From the NCBI GenBank assembly GCA_964195425.1, contig CAXMOM010000058.1, positions 1 through 64,000 on the forward strand: DNA of 64,000 bases, written 5' to 3'. The first letter of the stretch is position 1. Each line of letters begins with the position of its first letter. This DNA is from Glaciecola sp964195425. Lineage in GTDB: Bacteria; Pseudomonadota; Gammaproteobacteria; Enterobacterales; Alteromonadaceae. Below the pieces are notes generated by a model. It worked only from the letters and a program-made list of their open reading frames with translations, searched no databases and had not been told where the DNA came from. Below, in pieces: positions 33,213 through 42,354 of the stretch. The position numbers and the translations under genes are program-made.

Positions 33213-34217
33213 ATGTTAATTAAAACACCAAGGGCTTCTGATGCCCAAGAAAACCAAGTGACCGACGAAAATGTATATCATTCGCGTAGAAGTTTATTAA
33301 AAAAACTAGGCTTTATTGGTGCCTCAGGATTACTCAGTTCCACCGCTAGCGCAGGACCCTTTGATTGGTTTTCGTCTGACGAAAAAAAATTATTTGAACA
33401 AAGAAAATTGGACTTTCAAAAACAGAGTTCCTCAAACCTACAGATAAACACGCCAGAATCTGTCGCCAGCAGCTATAATAATTTTTATGAATTTGGTACC
33501 GGTAAGTCAGATCCAAAAGACCATGGTCAATCCTTTAAAGTTGAACCTTGGAAACTACAGATTAATGGTCTTGTTGAAAATCCAATTACCTTAGATTACG
33601 ACGATTTATTTTCAAGCTTTCAATTAGAAGAGCGTATTTATAGGCTTAGATGTGTAGAAGCATGGTCTATGGTGATCCCTTGGATAGGTTTTGAACTGGG
33701 TAAAATTATCGCTAAAGCAAAGCCTTTAAGTAGTGCTAAATATGTTGCCTTTGCAACCATTGAAGACCCTGAACAAATGCGAGGACAACGCAGCCGATTT
33801 TTGGGCGGCGGTGTTGATTACCCATACGTAGAAGGATTAAGGTTAGACGAAGCTATGCATCCTCTTACACTGCTAGGCGTCGGTATGTATGGTAAAACCT
33901 TGCCACCACAAAATGGCGCGCCTATTCGATTGATTACACCTTGGAAGTACGGTTTTAAAAGCATCAAGTCCTTAGTGTCTATTACGCTTACTGATAAAAA
34001 GCCACCCACGAGCTGGAATATCCTTATTCCCGGTGAGTACGGTTTTTACGCCAACGTTAACCCCAAAGTTGACCATCCTAGATGGTCTCAGGCTAGAGAA
34101 CGAAGAATAATGGGAAGCAGTGTGTTTGATCAAGACCGCATAGATACCCAAATGTATAACGGCTATGACGAGGTTGCCCAATTATATAAGGGCATGGATT
34201 TACGTAAAAACTATTAG
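33213..34217 (+). CDS. msrP: Methionine sulfoxide reductase catalytic subunit MsrP
   Basis: MsrP (YedY) is a periplasmic molybdopterin enzyme that repairs oxidised methionines in envelope proteins. The 334-residue product has a Tat signal with twin arginines Arg25-Arg26 in HSRRSLLKKLGFIGASG, and the molybdenum-ligand Cys147 in YRLRCVEAWSM, matching the E. coli enzyme. It is followed 14 bases later by msrQ, its membrane electron donor. Two 10-base tandem repeats lie in the upstream region. Confidence 0.96.
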   Translation: MLIKTPRASDAQENQVTDENVYHSRRSLLKKLGFIGASGLLSSTASAGPFDWFSSDEKKLFEQRKLDFQKQSSSNLQINTPESVASSYNNFYEFGTGKSDPKDHGQSFKVEPWKLQINGLVENPITLDYDDLFSSFQLEERIYRLRCVEAWSMVIPWIGFELGKIIAKAKPLSSAKYVAFATIEDPEQMRGQRSRFLGGGVDYPYVEGLRLDEAMHPLTLLGVGMYGKTLPPQNGAPIRLITPWKYGFKSIKSLVSITLTDKKPPTSWNILIPGEYGFYANVNPKVDHPRWSQARERRIMGSSVFDQDRIDTQMYNGYDEVAQLYKGMDLRKNY

Positions 34218-34231
34218 GCAACGGTAATATT

Positions 34232-34855
34232 ATGAAGTTTTTTATACCAAGTAGCCCTACCCGCGTAAAGCCTGTGTATTTATTAGTAGCCAGACTGCTT
34301 GTCCATGCAACTTCAGTGGTATGGCTGCTCTATATTTTGTTTCAAGGATTTACCGGCGCTCTAAGCGGCGATCCTGTTCAATACCTGCTGGATTTTACTG
34401 GGATTGGCACTCTAAATTTATTATTACTATCACTAACAATAAGCCCGCTTGCAGAATATCTTAAATTCGGACAAATTATTCGTCTTCGCAAAACCCTGGG
34501 CGTGTATGCTGCTACTTATGCGCTGTCGCATTTAGGCGTTTTTATTGCATTTGAACTACAGTTTGAATGGGCTTTGATTGTGAGTGAAATAATAGAGCGA
34601 CCTTATATTACTGTAGGATTTGCTGCACTGCTAATTCTTACATCACTACTAGTAACTTCTCTTACTTCCATTAAAGTTCGTATGGGGAAAGCTTGGCAAC
34701 GATTGCATAAATGGGTCTACGTGGCTTTAGGGTTAGGCCTACTTCATTTTCTGTGGTCAATCAAAGCTAATGAGTTGCAGCCCTATATCTATATAATGAT
34801 TGGGCTTGTTTTATTAATAGCGAGAAAACGAAAACTTAAAAACTTCTTCAAATAA
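34232..34855 (+). CDS. msrQ: Heme-binding membrane subunit MsrQ
   Basis: MsrQ (YedZ) is the inner-membrane b-type heme protein that passes electrons from the respiratory chain to MsrP. The 207-residue product has six hydrophobic segments and conserved histidines in LSHLGVF, RLHKWVYVALG and LGLLHFLWS, typical of the ferric-reductase-like fold. It sits directly after msrP in one operon. Confidence 0.94.
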   Translation: MKFFIPSSPTRVKPVYLLVARLLVHATSVVWLLYILFQGFTGALSGDPVQYLLDFTGIGTLNLLLLSLTISPLAEYLKFGQIIRLRKTLGVYAATYALSHLGVFIAFELQFEWALIVSEIIERPYITVGFAALLILTSLLVTSLTSIKVRMGKAWQRLHKWVYVALGLGLLHFLWSIKANELQPYIYIMIGLVLLIARKRKLKNFFK

Positions 34856-34883
34856 TAGTTGCAATTCAATTCATACAGTACTA

Positions 34884-34920
34884 CTGTATATGCATACACT
34901 GTATATACATACTGTATACA
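34884..34920 (+). promoter_or_regulatory. Probable LexA (SOS) boxes
   Basis: Three CTGTATA half-sites start at 34884, 34899 and 34912. CTGTATATGCATACAC and CTGTATATACATACTG closely resemble the gammaproteobacterial SOS box CTGT-N8-ACAG, each with one or two changes in the last half. They end about 30 bases before the next start codon, a normal repressor position. Confidence 0.65.
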
Positions 34921-34950
34921 CCTAAATAAAGTAATAACGGCTTATAGGTT

Positions 34951-35340
34951 TTGAATATGAATACTACTAACATATCGCAAGCAGCAAATAATGCTAACAA
35001 CTTCAATAGTATCAATGCCGGTATTATTCAATTTCCTATTCAAAGCAAAGCGAATCAAATGGCCCAAAAGGGCTGGATATGTAACCTGAGTGAGCATTAT
35101 GTCTTTTCTCAACAGCATCATGAGTATTTACAAATTCAACCTTCTAAGCAGCACACACAGTTTAATTTGATTTGTAGGCTACTTGAAGCTGACACCTGCA
35201 GAGTAATATACTTTGATGACCAATTAACAAAAGGTCAACTGGCCTTATTAAGAGATCGGCACATTGGCAGTCGGACTGAACTTTTACATGCAAAGGTTGC
35301 ACATTTGTTTGCCAAAGAAGTATCAACATTATACGCGTAA
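34951..35340 (+). CDS. Small probable SOS-regulated protein, SulA-like
   Basis: This is a 129-residue soluble protein of uncertain family. After an Asn/Gln-rich N-terminus of about 25 residues, the region QFNLICRLLEADTCRVIYFD followed by LTKGQLALLRDRHIGSR is reminiscent of SulA, the SOS inhibitor that blocks FtsZ. SulA shares a stretch of leucines, a short strand and an LT...WL-type helix at this place. It is shorter than E. coli SulA (169) and lacks its tail. The LexA-like boxes just upstream support an SOS role. The SulA call is inference; damage-induced cell-division control is the leading guess. Confidence 0.5.
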   Translation: MNMNTTNISQAANNANNFNSINAGIIQFPIQSKANQMAQKGWICNLSEHYVFSQQHHEYLQIQPSKQHTQFNLICRLLEADTCRVIYFDDQLTKGQLALLRDRHIGSRTELLHAKVAHLFAKEVSTLYA

Positions 35341-35367
35341 TAGACTTCATCCCAACTGCTAAAAGCC

Positions 35368-36015
35368 CTATGGATTAACTGCTTCGTATACCCATTTAGT
35401 TTCGTTAAACTCATGAATTTCACGTGTTTGTGGGTCAGTAGTTAAATTCAAATAATCCACATAAAATGGTTGAAAACAAACCACTACAAAGCTATCAGGT
35501 ATTTCTGATGTAACTTCATTATTAAGGTCTGCGATATGAACGGGCTCTTTAGGTGCAGGCCAATAGAATTGAGCTTTAGCTTTATCAGATAGGTTTGACC
35601 AAAGGATTGCCCTGCTTGCTTGTAAGCTAGTATCTTTAGTCAAAGTCCTATAAAACTCGTCGTTTTGGCTATCCATATTGTCAAAATACAATCCATTTTT
35701 GTCAATCAAAGATACCTTAGCACTAATACGATATTGTTCGCGGGTTTTAGTGAAATACCAACAAAGCTGCGCGTTTTGCGTTTGTTGCCACTGCGTAATT
35801 TTGTCACTTCTATCATCGGTTATAGCAAGCAATGTATGGCTGTTCTCGCCAAACCCTCTAAAGACCATAGTACGGTTTTCTACCACAATATCGCCGGCAT
35901 GTTGTGACTTAGTCGACAAATAAGCATTTGCAACTTGAAAAAACTTTGATTCAGGCCTACTGCGTTGTACATGTAAACTGCGGGCTAAAGATTGTCGCCA
36001 TCTAGGAAAGGTCAT
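35368..36015 (-). CDS. Pyridoxamine 5'-phosphate oxidase-family flavoprotein
   Basis: This is an FMN-binding split-barrel protein of the Alr4036-like pyridoxamine 5'-phosphate oxidase branch (PF12766), 215 residues. It has the pattern of strands around NRTMVFRGFG, SDKITQWQQTQNAQLCWYF and QASRAILWSNLSD, with a C-terminal region including FYVDYLNL. True PNPOx activity is not established for this branch. Its start lies 5 bases after the tatD stop on the same strand, so it is likely the last gene of the leftward fab-holB-tatD run. Confidence 0.75.
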   Translation of the reverse strand: MTFPRWRQSLARSLHVQRSRPESKFFQVANAYLSTKSQHAGDIVVENRTMVFRGFGENSHTLLAITDDRSDKITQWQQTQNAQLCWYFTKTREQYRISAKVSLIDKNGLYFDNMDSQNDEFYRTLTKDTSLQASRAILWSNLSDKAKAQFYWPAPKEPVHIADLNNEVTSEIPDSFVVVCFQPFYVDYLNLTTDPQTREIHEFNETKWVYEAVNP

Positions 36016-36020
36016 AATTA

Positions 36021-36797
36021 TTAAGAGGCTCTATTTACTAAACTAAATAAACGATAGAAGTTGTTGGTGGTATGTTCAGCCAGTTCTTCTACAGAGATCC
36101 CTTTTAGATTTGCAATAAATTTTGCTACTTCAACCACATGCTTAGGCTCATTCTTTTTGCCTCTAAACGGCACTGGGGCTAACCAAGGAGAGTCAGTTTC
36201 AATTAGCAGTTTGTCTAAAGGAATTTGTTTAACGGTTTCTTGTAACTCTTTTGCTGAACTAAAGGTCACTATGCCTGATATAGAGATGTAAATTCCCATT
36301 TTTATCGCTGCTTGCGCCATTTCAAGACTTTCAGTGAAACAATGCAACACGGCGCCTGTATTTATGTCGTAATGAGCATCTAAGGCCTGTAAGGTGTCTT
36401 CTTGAGCACTTCTTGTATGAATGATTAGTGGTTTTTTTACGGCATTGGCAATTTTAATGTGATCAACAAAAGACTTCATTTGTACGCTAGCAGTTTCTTT
36501 ACTATAAAAATAATCTAGTCCCGTTTCACCTACCGCGACAACATCGCATGGCTTTGCATGCGCGAGTAAAGTATCATAATCACATACGTCTTCGTTGTGT
36601 AAAGGGTGCACACCACAAGACATCGACACATGCGGATAATGACTAACCATCGACTTCATTTGAGCAAACTCTTTGACCGACACCGCAACACAGAGCATAT
36701 GCTCTACTTTTGCCATCAAGGCTTGCTCTACAACCTGATCTAAATCAGGACCGCTTTTGTCTAATCTATCTAAATGACAGTGTGAATCTACAAACAC
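36021..36797 (-). CDS. ycfH: TatD-family metal-dependent hydrolase (YcfH)
   Basis: This is a TIM-barrel metal hydrolase of the TatD DNase family, 258 residues, close to E. coli YcfH in length and placement. Metal motifs are DSHCHLD (His6, His8), GETGLDYFY, HTRSAQEDT, LHCFTE and ETDSPWLAP with the final Asp. Family members show 3'-exonuclease or D-aminoacyl-tRNA-related activities; the exact substrate is unknown. It follows holB as in E. coli, with 55 bases between. Confidence 0.92.
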   Translation of the reverse strand: MFVDSHCHLDRLDKSGPDLDQVVEQALMAKVEHMLCVAVSVKEFAQMKSMVSHYPHVSMSCGVHPLHNEDVCDYDTLLAHAKPCDVVAVGETGLDYFYSKETASVQMKSFVDHIKIANAVKKPLIIHTRSAQEDTLQALDAHYDINTGAVLHCFTESLEMAQAAIKMGIYISISGIVTFSSAKELQETVKQIPLDKLLIETDSPWLAPVPFRGKKNEPKHVVEVAKFIANLKGISVEELAEHTTNNFYRLFSLVNRAS

Positions 36798-36852
36798 AAT
36801 TACCTCTTTTTATTTGTTTAAACATCAGGTGCTGAGCTACTTTAAAATACGC

Positions 36853-37785
36853 TTAACGAATAAGCGATGCTACTTTAAATTTGTGGAGTATCTGTTGCAG
36901 AATAAGGCTTTTATTTATACCCGCTTGAGATATTTTTTTATTTGCTTGCTGACAATCGACTACTAAATTTTCAGCATGTTGGGTTTTTTTCAATAAAACT
37001 AGGGATTTGTCTTTTTGCGCTATAAAGGCATCTTCCATACAGCTTTTATAAAATAAGACCGCCTTTTGATACGTCCACAAAAGTACTAAGCTGGCCTCTG
37101 TTTTACATTTTTCAGCTAGCAAAAGTTCACTGGTACGCCCATGTAATAAATGTTCGATGTCTTCACAAAAAGCCGCATAATTTGCCGTGTCGTTATTTAA
37201 AGCTGATAAATAATCAATAGGTGATCCTGAAAATGCCATCAGTCCTTCTTCACTTACCGGCACATTAGTTTGGGACGCTAACCAAGCTAAGCTGTTATCA
37301 ATGCTTGGCAATGATAGCCTAATCTTTTCACAGCGGCTTGTTATAGTTGCTAGAAGCGAATTGGGTTTAGTACTAGTAAGCAGTAAATAAGTATTTTTAT
37401 TAGGTTCTTCAAGGGTTTTTAACAAAGAATTACTCGCAGCCTCGGTCATACTTTCGATATTCTCGATAATAACTACTTTGTTGCCCAACATTTGCGATGT
37501 TGTTGTCACATATTCAGATACTTGTCTTATTAAATCGACCCCTATACTCGGTTTGTCAGACACCACATACATCATATCTGGATGAGATTTAGCTTCAAAT
37601 AATTTGCAGGCTTTACAGGTACCACAAGCTTTTTTGGTAGAGCAAAGGAGTGATTTAACCATTTTTTCAATCATTTGCCCCTCACCTACGCCCTGATCCG
37701 CAACAAACAATAAGCCATGATGTAATTGCTGAGTACTCGCTCGTTGCTGCAATTGTTCAAAAACAGGTACTAACCAAGGATACAT
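36853..37785 (-). CDS. holB: DNA polymerase III subunit delta'
   Basis: HolB is the delta' subunit of the clamp-loader complex. The 310-residue product has the zinc module with four cysteines Cys48, Cys54, Cys57 and Cys60. The AAA+ sensor-like EEPNKNTYLLLTSTKP follows, in which the SRC motif (TSRCEKI) is present. The Walker A region (ADQGVGEG) lacks the conserved lysine, as expected for delta'. It directly abuts tmk. Confidence 0.93.
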   Translation of the reverse strand: MYPWLVPVFEQLQQRASTQQLHHGLLFVADQGVGEGQMIEKMVKSLLCSTKKACGTCKACKLFEAKSHPDMMYVVSDKPSIGVDLIRQVSEYVTTTSQMLGNKVVIIENIESMTEAASNSLLKTLEEPNKNTYLLLTSTKPNSLLATITSRCEKIRLSLPSIDNSLAWLASQTNVPVSEEGLMAFSGSPIDYLSALNNDTANYAAFCEDIEHLLHGRTSELLLAEKCKTEASLVLLWTYQKAVLFYKSCMEDAFIAQKDKSLVLLKKTQHAENLVVDCQQANKKISQAGINKSLILQQILHKFKVASLIR

Positions 37786-38424
37786 TTACTGTTCACCTTT
37801 TGTTGCGTAATACCAACTTTTAAGAGCATACAGTGCATCTTCTTTTACTTTATTTGCGTTATTCCCTGCATCAATAATTGCCACATTATCAAGTAAAGCA
37901 ACCTGCTCTAAATAGGTTTCCCTAGCGCGTTCAAAAAAAGCCAAACCAGCTAGTTCTATACGATCTAGTGCGCCTCGGCCTTTTGCTCGGGCTAAACCAA
38001 CACTAGGCTCAATGTCCAAATAAAGCGTAAAGTCTGGCGTAAAATCGCCTAAGGTTAACTGTTTTAGCTGCTGTAAATTCTCTAATGGGACCTGCCTGCC
38101 GCCGCCTTGGTATGCGACTGAAGATAAATCATGCCTGTCACCAATCACAAATGTATTATTAGCCAGTGCGGGTAAAATAATATTATGAACAAGTTGACTC
38201 CTAGCCGCATACATAAGCAACAATTCAGTTTCTTGGGTAACTGTTTCATTCTCCCAAGTATGTTTTACACAATCTCTAATTGCCTCTGCCATGGGCGTGC
38301 CGCCTGGTTCCCGCGTACAAATCACATTATGACCTAAATCGGTGAAAAAGTTTTCAAGCGCATTGATGACTGTACTTTTACCAGCACCTTCCAAACCTTC
38401 TATTACAACAAATGCTGCTTTCAT
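37786..38424 (-). CDS. tmk: Thymidylate kinase
   Basis: Tmk phosphorylates dTMP to dTDP for DNA synthesis. The 212-residue product has the P-loop GLEGAGKST (10-18), the DRHDLSSVAYQGGGR substrate-binding region and the LID arginines in LARAKGRGALDRIE. It overlaps mltG by 4 bases (ATGA) and is followed immediately by holB. Confidence 0.96.
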   Translation of the reverse strand: MKAAFVVIEGLEGAGKSTVINALENFFTDLGHNVICTREPGGTPMAEAIRDCVKHTWENETVTQETELLLMYAARSQLVHNIILPALANNTFVIGDRHDLSSVAYQGGGRQVPLENLQQLKQLTLGDFTPDFTLYLDIEPSVGLARAKGRGALDRIELAGLAFFERARETYLEQVALLDNVAIIDAGNNANKVKEDALYALKSWYYATKGEQ

Positions 38425-39479
38425 TGCGTCCCTTTGTCATTTTTATCTACATTATTACGTTGTCGTTGAACCAAATATTCTCTAACCGCTCTGTTATGGT
38501 CTTTTAAGTTCGTCGAAAATTGATGACCGCCATTGCCAGTTGCTACAAAATAGACAGAATCGGTTAAGGCCGGAAATAAGGCCGCTTGAATAGACGCTTT
38601 ATTTGGCATTGCGATGGGTGTAATTGGCAAGCCCTTAATAACATACGTATTGTAGGGCGTAGGCGTACGTAAGTGCTTGGCCGTAATATTACCATCATAA
38701 CTATCTCCAATGCCGTATATTACGGTTGGGTCTGTTTGCAGACGCATGTTATTGTTCAGGCGGTTCACAAATACGCCGGCTATTTCTGTGCGCTCAGACT
38801 CCACAGCCGTTTCTTTTTCTATTATAGAGGCAAGTATTAACGCTTCATACTGCGAATTTATGGGTATATCAGCAAAGCGCGAAGGCCATACATCTTGTAA
38901 ATAAGTTTGCATGGCAAGTAAAGCGCGTTTTAAAATATCGACACTACTAGTACCGTACGTATAAAAATAAGTATCGGGCAACAAACATCCTTCGATACTA
39001 GAATATTTATTAGTGCAAAATTCATAGTCAATAGCGGCCAATGTTCCATATAACTCATCTTTATTAGCGATGTTGTGGAAAACGCCTTGCGCTTGAGACA
39101 GTGCTTTAATCCACTGCCCGATAGTTTGTCCTTCAATGAGTGCCACACTAAATTGCTTAACTTGTCCCTTAGTCAGTAAACTTAAGACTTCGACTAATCT
39201 AACATTTGCAGGTAACTCATAGACACCAGATTGAATTCTTCGGAATTCAGGATTAAACTGTAACCAGATCTTAAAGCTGAAGCGGTCAATTTTTCCAAAT
39301 TGCGCTAAGTTGTCTATGACTTGATATAAACTTGTACCTTTTGCCACTTCAAACTCAATCGCACTGTTTGTATCTAGGCTTAACGTTTCAATGTTATTGA
39401 TTTTGTTCCATATAAGTGCCCCAGAAGCGGCCAAGACCAACAGCGAAAACATCAGCAATACTAGGATTACTTTTTGCAT
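38421..39479 (-). CDS. mltG: Endolytic murein transglycosylase MltG
   Basis: MltG (YceG) is an inner-membrane lytic transglycosylase that cuts nascent peptidoglycan and influences glycan chain length. The 352-residue product has an N-terminal transmembrane anchor (about residues 4-24), a LysM-like region, and the YceG catalytic domain with Glu221 in ASIIEKETAVESER and the family segment NRLNNNMRLQTDPTVIYG. It starts 1 base after pabC ends and overlaps tmk, in the usual pabC-mltG-tmk order. Confidence 0.95.
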   Translation of the reverse strand: MQKVILVLLMFSLLVLAASGALIWNKINNIETLSLDTNSAIEFEVAKGTSLYQVIDNLAQFGKIDRFSFKIWLQFNPEFRRIQSGVYELPANVRLVEVLSLLTKGQVKQFSVALIEGQTIGQWIKALSQAQGVFHNIANKDELYGTLAAIDYEFCTNKYSSIEGCLLPDTYFYTYGTSSVDILKRALLAMQTYLQDVWPSRFADIPINSQYEALILASIIEKETAVESERTEIAGVFVNRLNNNMRLQTDPTVIYGIGDSYDGNITAKHLRTPTPYNTYVIKGLPITPIAMPNKASIQAALFPALTDSVYFVATGNGGHQFSTNLKDHNRAVREYLVQRQRNNVDKNDKGTQ

Positions 39480-39480
39480 A

Positions 39481-40455
39481 TTACTCCTCTAGCCTTACAC
39501 TTTGTTGCATGCTGACCCAATCATAAAGACTGCCAGCCAATGTGCTTGCGTGTGATATATCAAAACGATAAGTTTTATGATTTACCGATATAATCGATAC
39601 TGGAATAATAAACTTAATAGCGTTACAAAGGAAAATGGTATCGGCATTAAGCAGTTCAGTAAAAGGCGACTGCTTAATTTCGTACGAAAGGCCTTCATTT
39701 TCAAAAAAAGTGAGGATTGCGTTGCGCATAACACCACGAACCCCGCAGTTAATAATTTCGGGAGTAAACCAAACACCATCTTTTTGATAAAAAATATTCG
39801 CTGCCGTGGCCTCAATTATCAGCCCCTTTTGGTCACACAATATTAAATCATCACATTCATATTGCATTAACTCCCGTTTAGCTAGCACTTGCTCTAAACG
39901 GTTTAGATGTTTAATACCTGCCAAAAGAGGTTGCGAAGACAAACTCATGTTGGCCCGCTTAACACTATAATGATAGTCGTCGTTTTGAACTTTTCTAGAA
40001 TCAATGGCATTGCTTTCAAATATACTAACAACAACCGACGTACTTGGATGCTGGGGAAGCTCATAACCGCGACCACCGACGCCTCTTGAGACAACAACTT
40101 TAACTGCATAGGCGGTATGATATTTTGTGATCATGATGCTAAGACCCAGTAATAACCATTGCTTGACGGTTTCTAAACATACATTGATACTGAGTTTTTG
40201 ACAGTCTCTTGCTAGCCTTTGAAAATGCTCCTCAAATAAAAATATAGTATCAGATTCGCCATACATAGTGGTAAAACAGCCGTCTCCATAATTGAGTGCC
40301 CTATCTTTTAGACAATCTTTAGTAAACAGTCCCTGCTGTGGTGCTACGTAGAAATCAACAATGCTCTTAAGGGCTGCTTGCAAATCATGTTCAGCATCTA
40401 AGGTACAAATGCTATGAGCTGATTCTGACAAATAACTGGCAATAACAATATTCAT
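39481..40455 (-). CDS. pabC: Aminodeoxychorismate lyase with an N-terminal extension
   Basis: PabC is a PLP enzyme (fold IV aminotransferase family) that makes 4-aminobenzoate from aminodeoxychorismate for folate synthesis. The core matches E. coli PabC through NYGDGCFTTMYG, VVSRGVGGRGYE and the PLP lysine in LAGIKHLNRLEQVLAKRE. The product has 324 residues against 269, with about 45 extra before the family N-terminus. No better downstream start was found, but a poor ribosome binding site leaves the true start open. It is separated from fabF by a terminator. Confidence 0.88.
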   Translation of the reverse strand: MNIVIASYLSESAHSICTLDAEHDLQAALKSIVDFYVAPQQGLFTKDCLKDRALNYGDGCFTTMYGESDTIFLFEEHFQRLARDCQKLSINVCLETVKQWLLLGLSIMITKYHTAYAVKVVVSRGVGGRGYELPQHPSTSVVVSIFESNAIDSRKVQNDDYHYSVKRANMSLSSQPLLAGIKHLNRLEQVLAKRELMQYECDDLILCDQKGLIIEATAANIFYQKDGVWFTPEIINCGVRGVMRNAILTFFENEGLSYEIKQSPFTELLNADTIFLCNAIKFIIPVSIISVNHKTYRFDISHASTLAGSLYDWVSMQQSVRLEE

Positions 40456-40498
40456 ACTTAGGCGACTTACGCTTATCCTTGAGCTGTTTGTGAAGGCA

Positions 40499-40536
40499 TA
40501 AAAAAAGTGAAGAAAATCGAATTGACTTCTTCACTT
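40499..40536 (-). terminator. Terminator between fabF and pabC
   Basis: Read leftward, the arms AAGTGAAGAA and TTCTTCACTT flank a 12-base loop and are followed by seven T residues. It should reduce read-through from the highly expressed fab genes into pabC-mltG-tmk-holB. Confidence 0.85.
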
Positions 40537-40576
40537 AATTTAACAAATTTACGCAATAAAAACGAGCTAATAGCGT

Positions 40577-41848
40577 TTATTCTTCTTTCACGGATGACTC
40601 ATTGGCAAGTAATTCTCTTGCAAACAACAAAGAACCGTTTGTTCCACCAAAACCAAATGAGTTACATAAGGCATAGTCGGCGCTAAATGGTGATGCGCCC
40701 TGTGCAACAAAATCTAGGTCACACCCTTCACCAGGGTTATCTAGATTAATTGTAGGTGGTGCGATTTGGTCGCGTAAGGCTAATATTGTAAATATAGCTT
40801 CTACAGAACCTGCAGCACCCAGTAGATGACCAATCATGGATTTTGTTGAGCTTACTTTGAGTTTGGCTGCGTTTGCACCAAATACGCTTTTAATAGCCGC
40901 AACTTCTGCAATATCGCCAGCGTGTGTTGAAGTACCGTGCGCATTTATGTAGCCAATAAGTGATTCTTGAATGTGTGCATCATTTATAGCGTTTTTCATC
41001 GCTAAGGCCGCGCCTGCACCATCAGGTGGTGGGGACGTCATATGATAAGCATCGCCGCTCATACCAAAGCCTGCTACTTCTGCATAAATTTTAGCGCCAC
41101 GAGCTTTCGCATACTCATATTCTTCTAACATTATTACGCCAGCACCCTCACCCATTACAAAGCCATCTCTGTCTTTGTCCCATGGACGACTCGCTGCCTG
41201 TGGAGAATCGTTATTAGTTGAAAGCGCTCTTGCTGAACCGAAACCAGCAAATGCTAATGGAGTAATTGTTGCTTCTGCTCCGCCCGCTAGCATGGCATCT
41301 GCATCGTTATATGCAATTGTTCGCGCCGCTATACCAATATTATGAACGCCCGTTGTACAAGCTGTCACCACATTCAAATTGGGGCCTTTAAGGCCTTCCA
41401 TAATAGATAAGAAACCAGAAATCATATTGGTTATGGTAGAGGGAACAAAAAACGGCGACACTCTTCTAGGGCCACCGCTTAGTAATTTTTTGTGATTTTC
41501 TTCAATCAGCGGTAGTCCACCAATTCCGGAACCAACAGCAATGCCCACACGGCCTGCGTTTTCATCGGTAACCGTTAGGCCAGAGTCGCGCAAAGCTTGG
41601 ATGCCTGCGGCAATTCCTAATTGAATGAAGCGGTCCATCTTTTTCGCTTCTTTTTTTGGAATGTAGTCTTCAACATTAAAGTCTTTAACTTCACCCGCAA
41701 TTTTGGTGTTGTATTCTTGTGTATCAAAAAGCGTTACTTTGTCTATACCGCTTTTTCCGGCGAGAATATTTGACCATGTAGAATCAACGTCATTTCCCAA
41801 CGGCGTAAGCATGCCAACACCGGTAACAACTACGCGACGTTTCGTCAA
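40577..41848 (-). CDS. fabF: Beta-ketoacyl-ACP synthase II
   Basis: FabF elongates acyl-ACPs, including palmitoleoyl-ACP. The 423-residue product keeps the catalytic Cys164 in VTACTTGVHN and the two histidines in NAHGTSTHAGD and STKSMIGHLLGAAG. The order acpP-fabF matches E. coli. It ends just before the terminator preceding pabC. Confidence 0.97.
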   Translation of the reverse strand: MTKRRVVVTGVGMLTPLGNDVDSTWSNILAGKSGIDKVTLFDTQEYNTKIAGEVKDFNVEDYIPKKEAKKMDRFIQLGIAAGIQALRDSGLTVTDENAGRVGIAVGSGIGGLPLIEENHKKLLSGGPRRVSPFFVPSTITNMISGFLSIMEGLKGPNLNVVTACTTGVHNIGIAARTIAYNDADAMLAGGAEATITPLAFAGFGSARALSTNNDSPQAASRPWDKDRDGFVMGEGAGVIMLEEYEYAKARGAKIYAEVAGFGMSGDAYHMTSPPPDGAGAALAMKNAINDAHIQESLIGYINAHGTSTHAGDIAEVAAIKSVFGANAAKLKVSSTKSMIGHLLGAAGSVEAIFTILALRDQIAPPTINLDNPGEGCDLDFVAQGASPFSADYALCNSFGFGGTNGSLLFARELLANESSVKEE

Positions 41849-41883
41849 AATAGCCTCCTAATACAAATATAATCTAAAGCAAC

Positions 41884-41913
41884 AAAAAAAAACGGCCCAC
41901 GAAGAGCCGTTTT
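41884..41913 (-). terminator. Attenuating terminator between acpP and fabF
   Basis: Leftward, arms AACGGC and GCCGTT enclose a short G/C-containing loop and are followed by a run of nine T residues. The 78-base gap between acpP and fabF is almost entirely this element. It probably gives acpP a higher expression than fabF. Confidence 0.75.
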
Positions 41914-41926
41914 CTCGAAAACTGTC

Positions 41927-42166
41927 TTACGCGTCGTTATTAGCGTTGATGTAATCGATAGCAGATTGAACTGTTGTAATTTTTTCTGCTTCTTCATCAG
42001 GGATTTCAGTATCGAACTCTTCTTCAAGAGCCATTACCAATTCCACTGTATCTAGCGAATCTGCACCTAAATCATCAACAAATGAGGCTTCTGATTTCAC
42101 TTCATCTTCTTTGACGCCTAATTGCTCAATAATTATTTTTCTTACGCGTTCTTCTATGTTACTCAT
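41927..42166 (-). CDS. acpP: Acyl carrier protein
   Basis: AcpP carries growing acyl chains on a phosphopantetheine arm. At 79 residues, it has the DSL motif with the modified Ser37 in GADSLDTVEL and the acidic character typical of ACP. It lies between fabG and fabF with terminator-like elements on the downstream side. Confidence 0.98.
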   Translation of the reverse strand: MSNIEERVRKIIIEQLGVKEDEVKSEASFVDDLGADSLDTVELVMALEEEFDTEIPDEEAEKITTVQSAIDYINANNDA

Positions 42167-42354
42167 ATTACAGGATTCCTTTATATACCTTAAAAAATTA
42201 GCGTGGATAGTTTATTGACCTTATCCCTGCCATGCAAGCTTAACCGGCTAATTAATGCGTGGTCAAACCACATACACATTTATTATTGGCTAAAAATTCG
42301 TTTGTATCAACTGTATTTTGGGACTTTTTTACTATTAATCAATCATACATTGAT

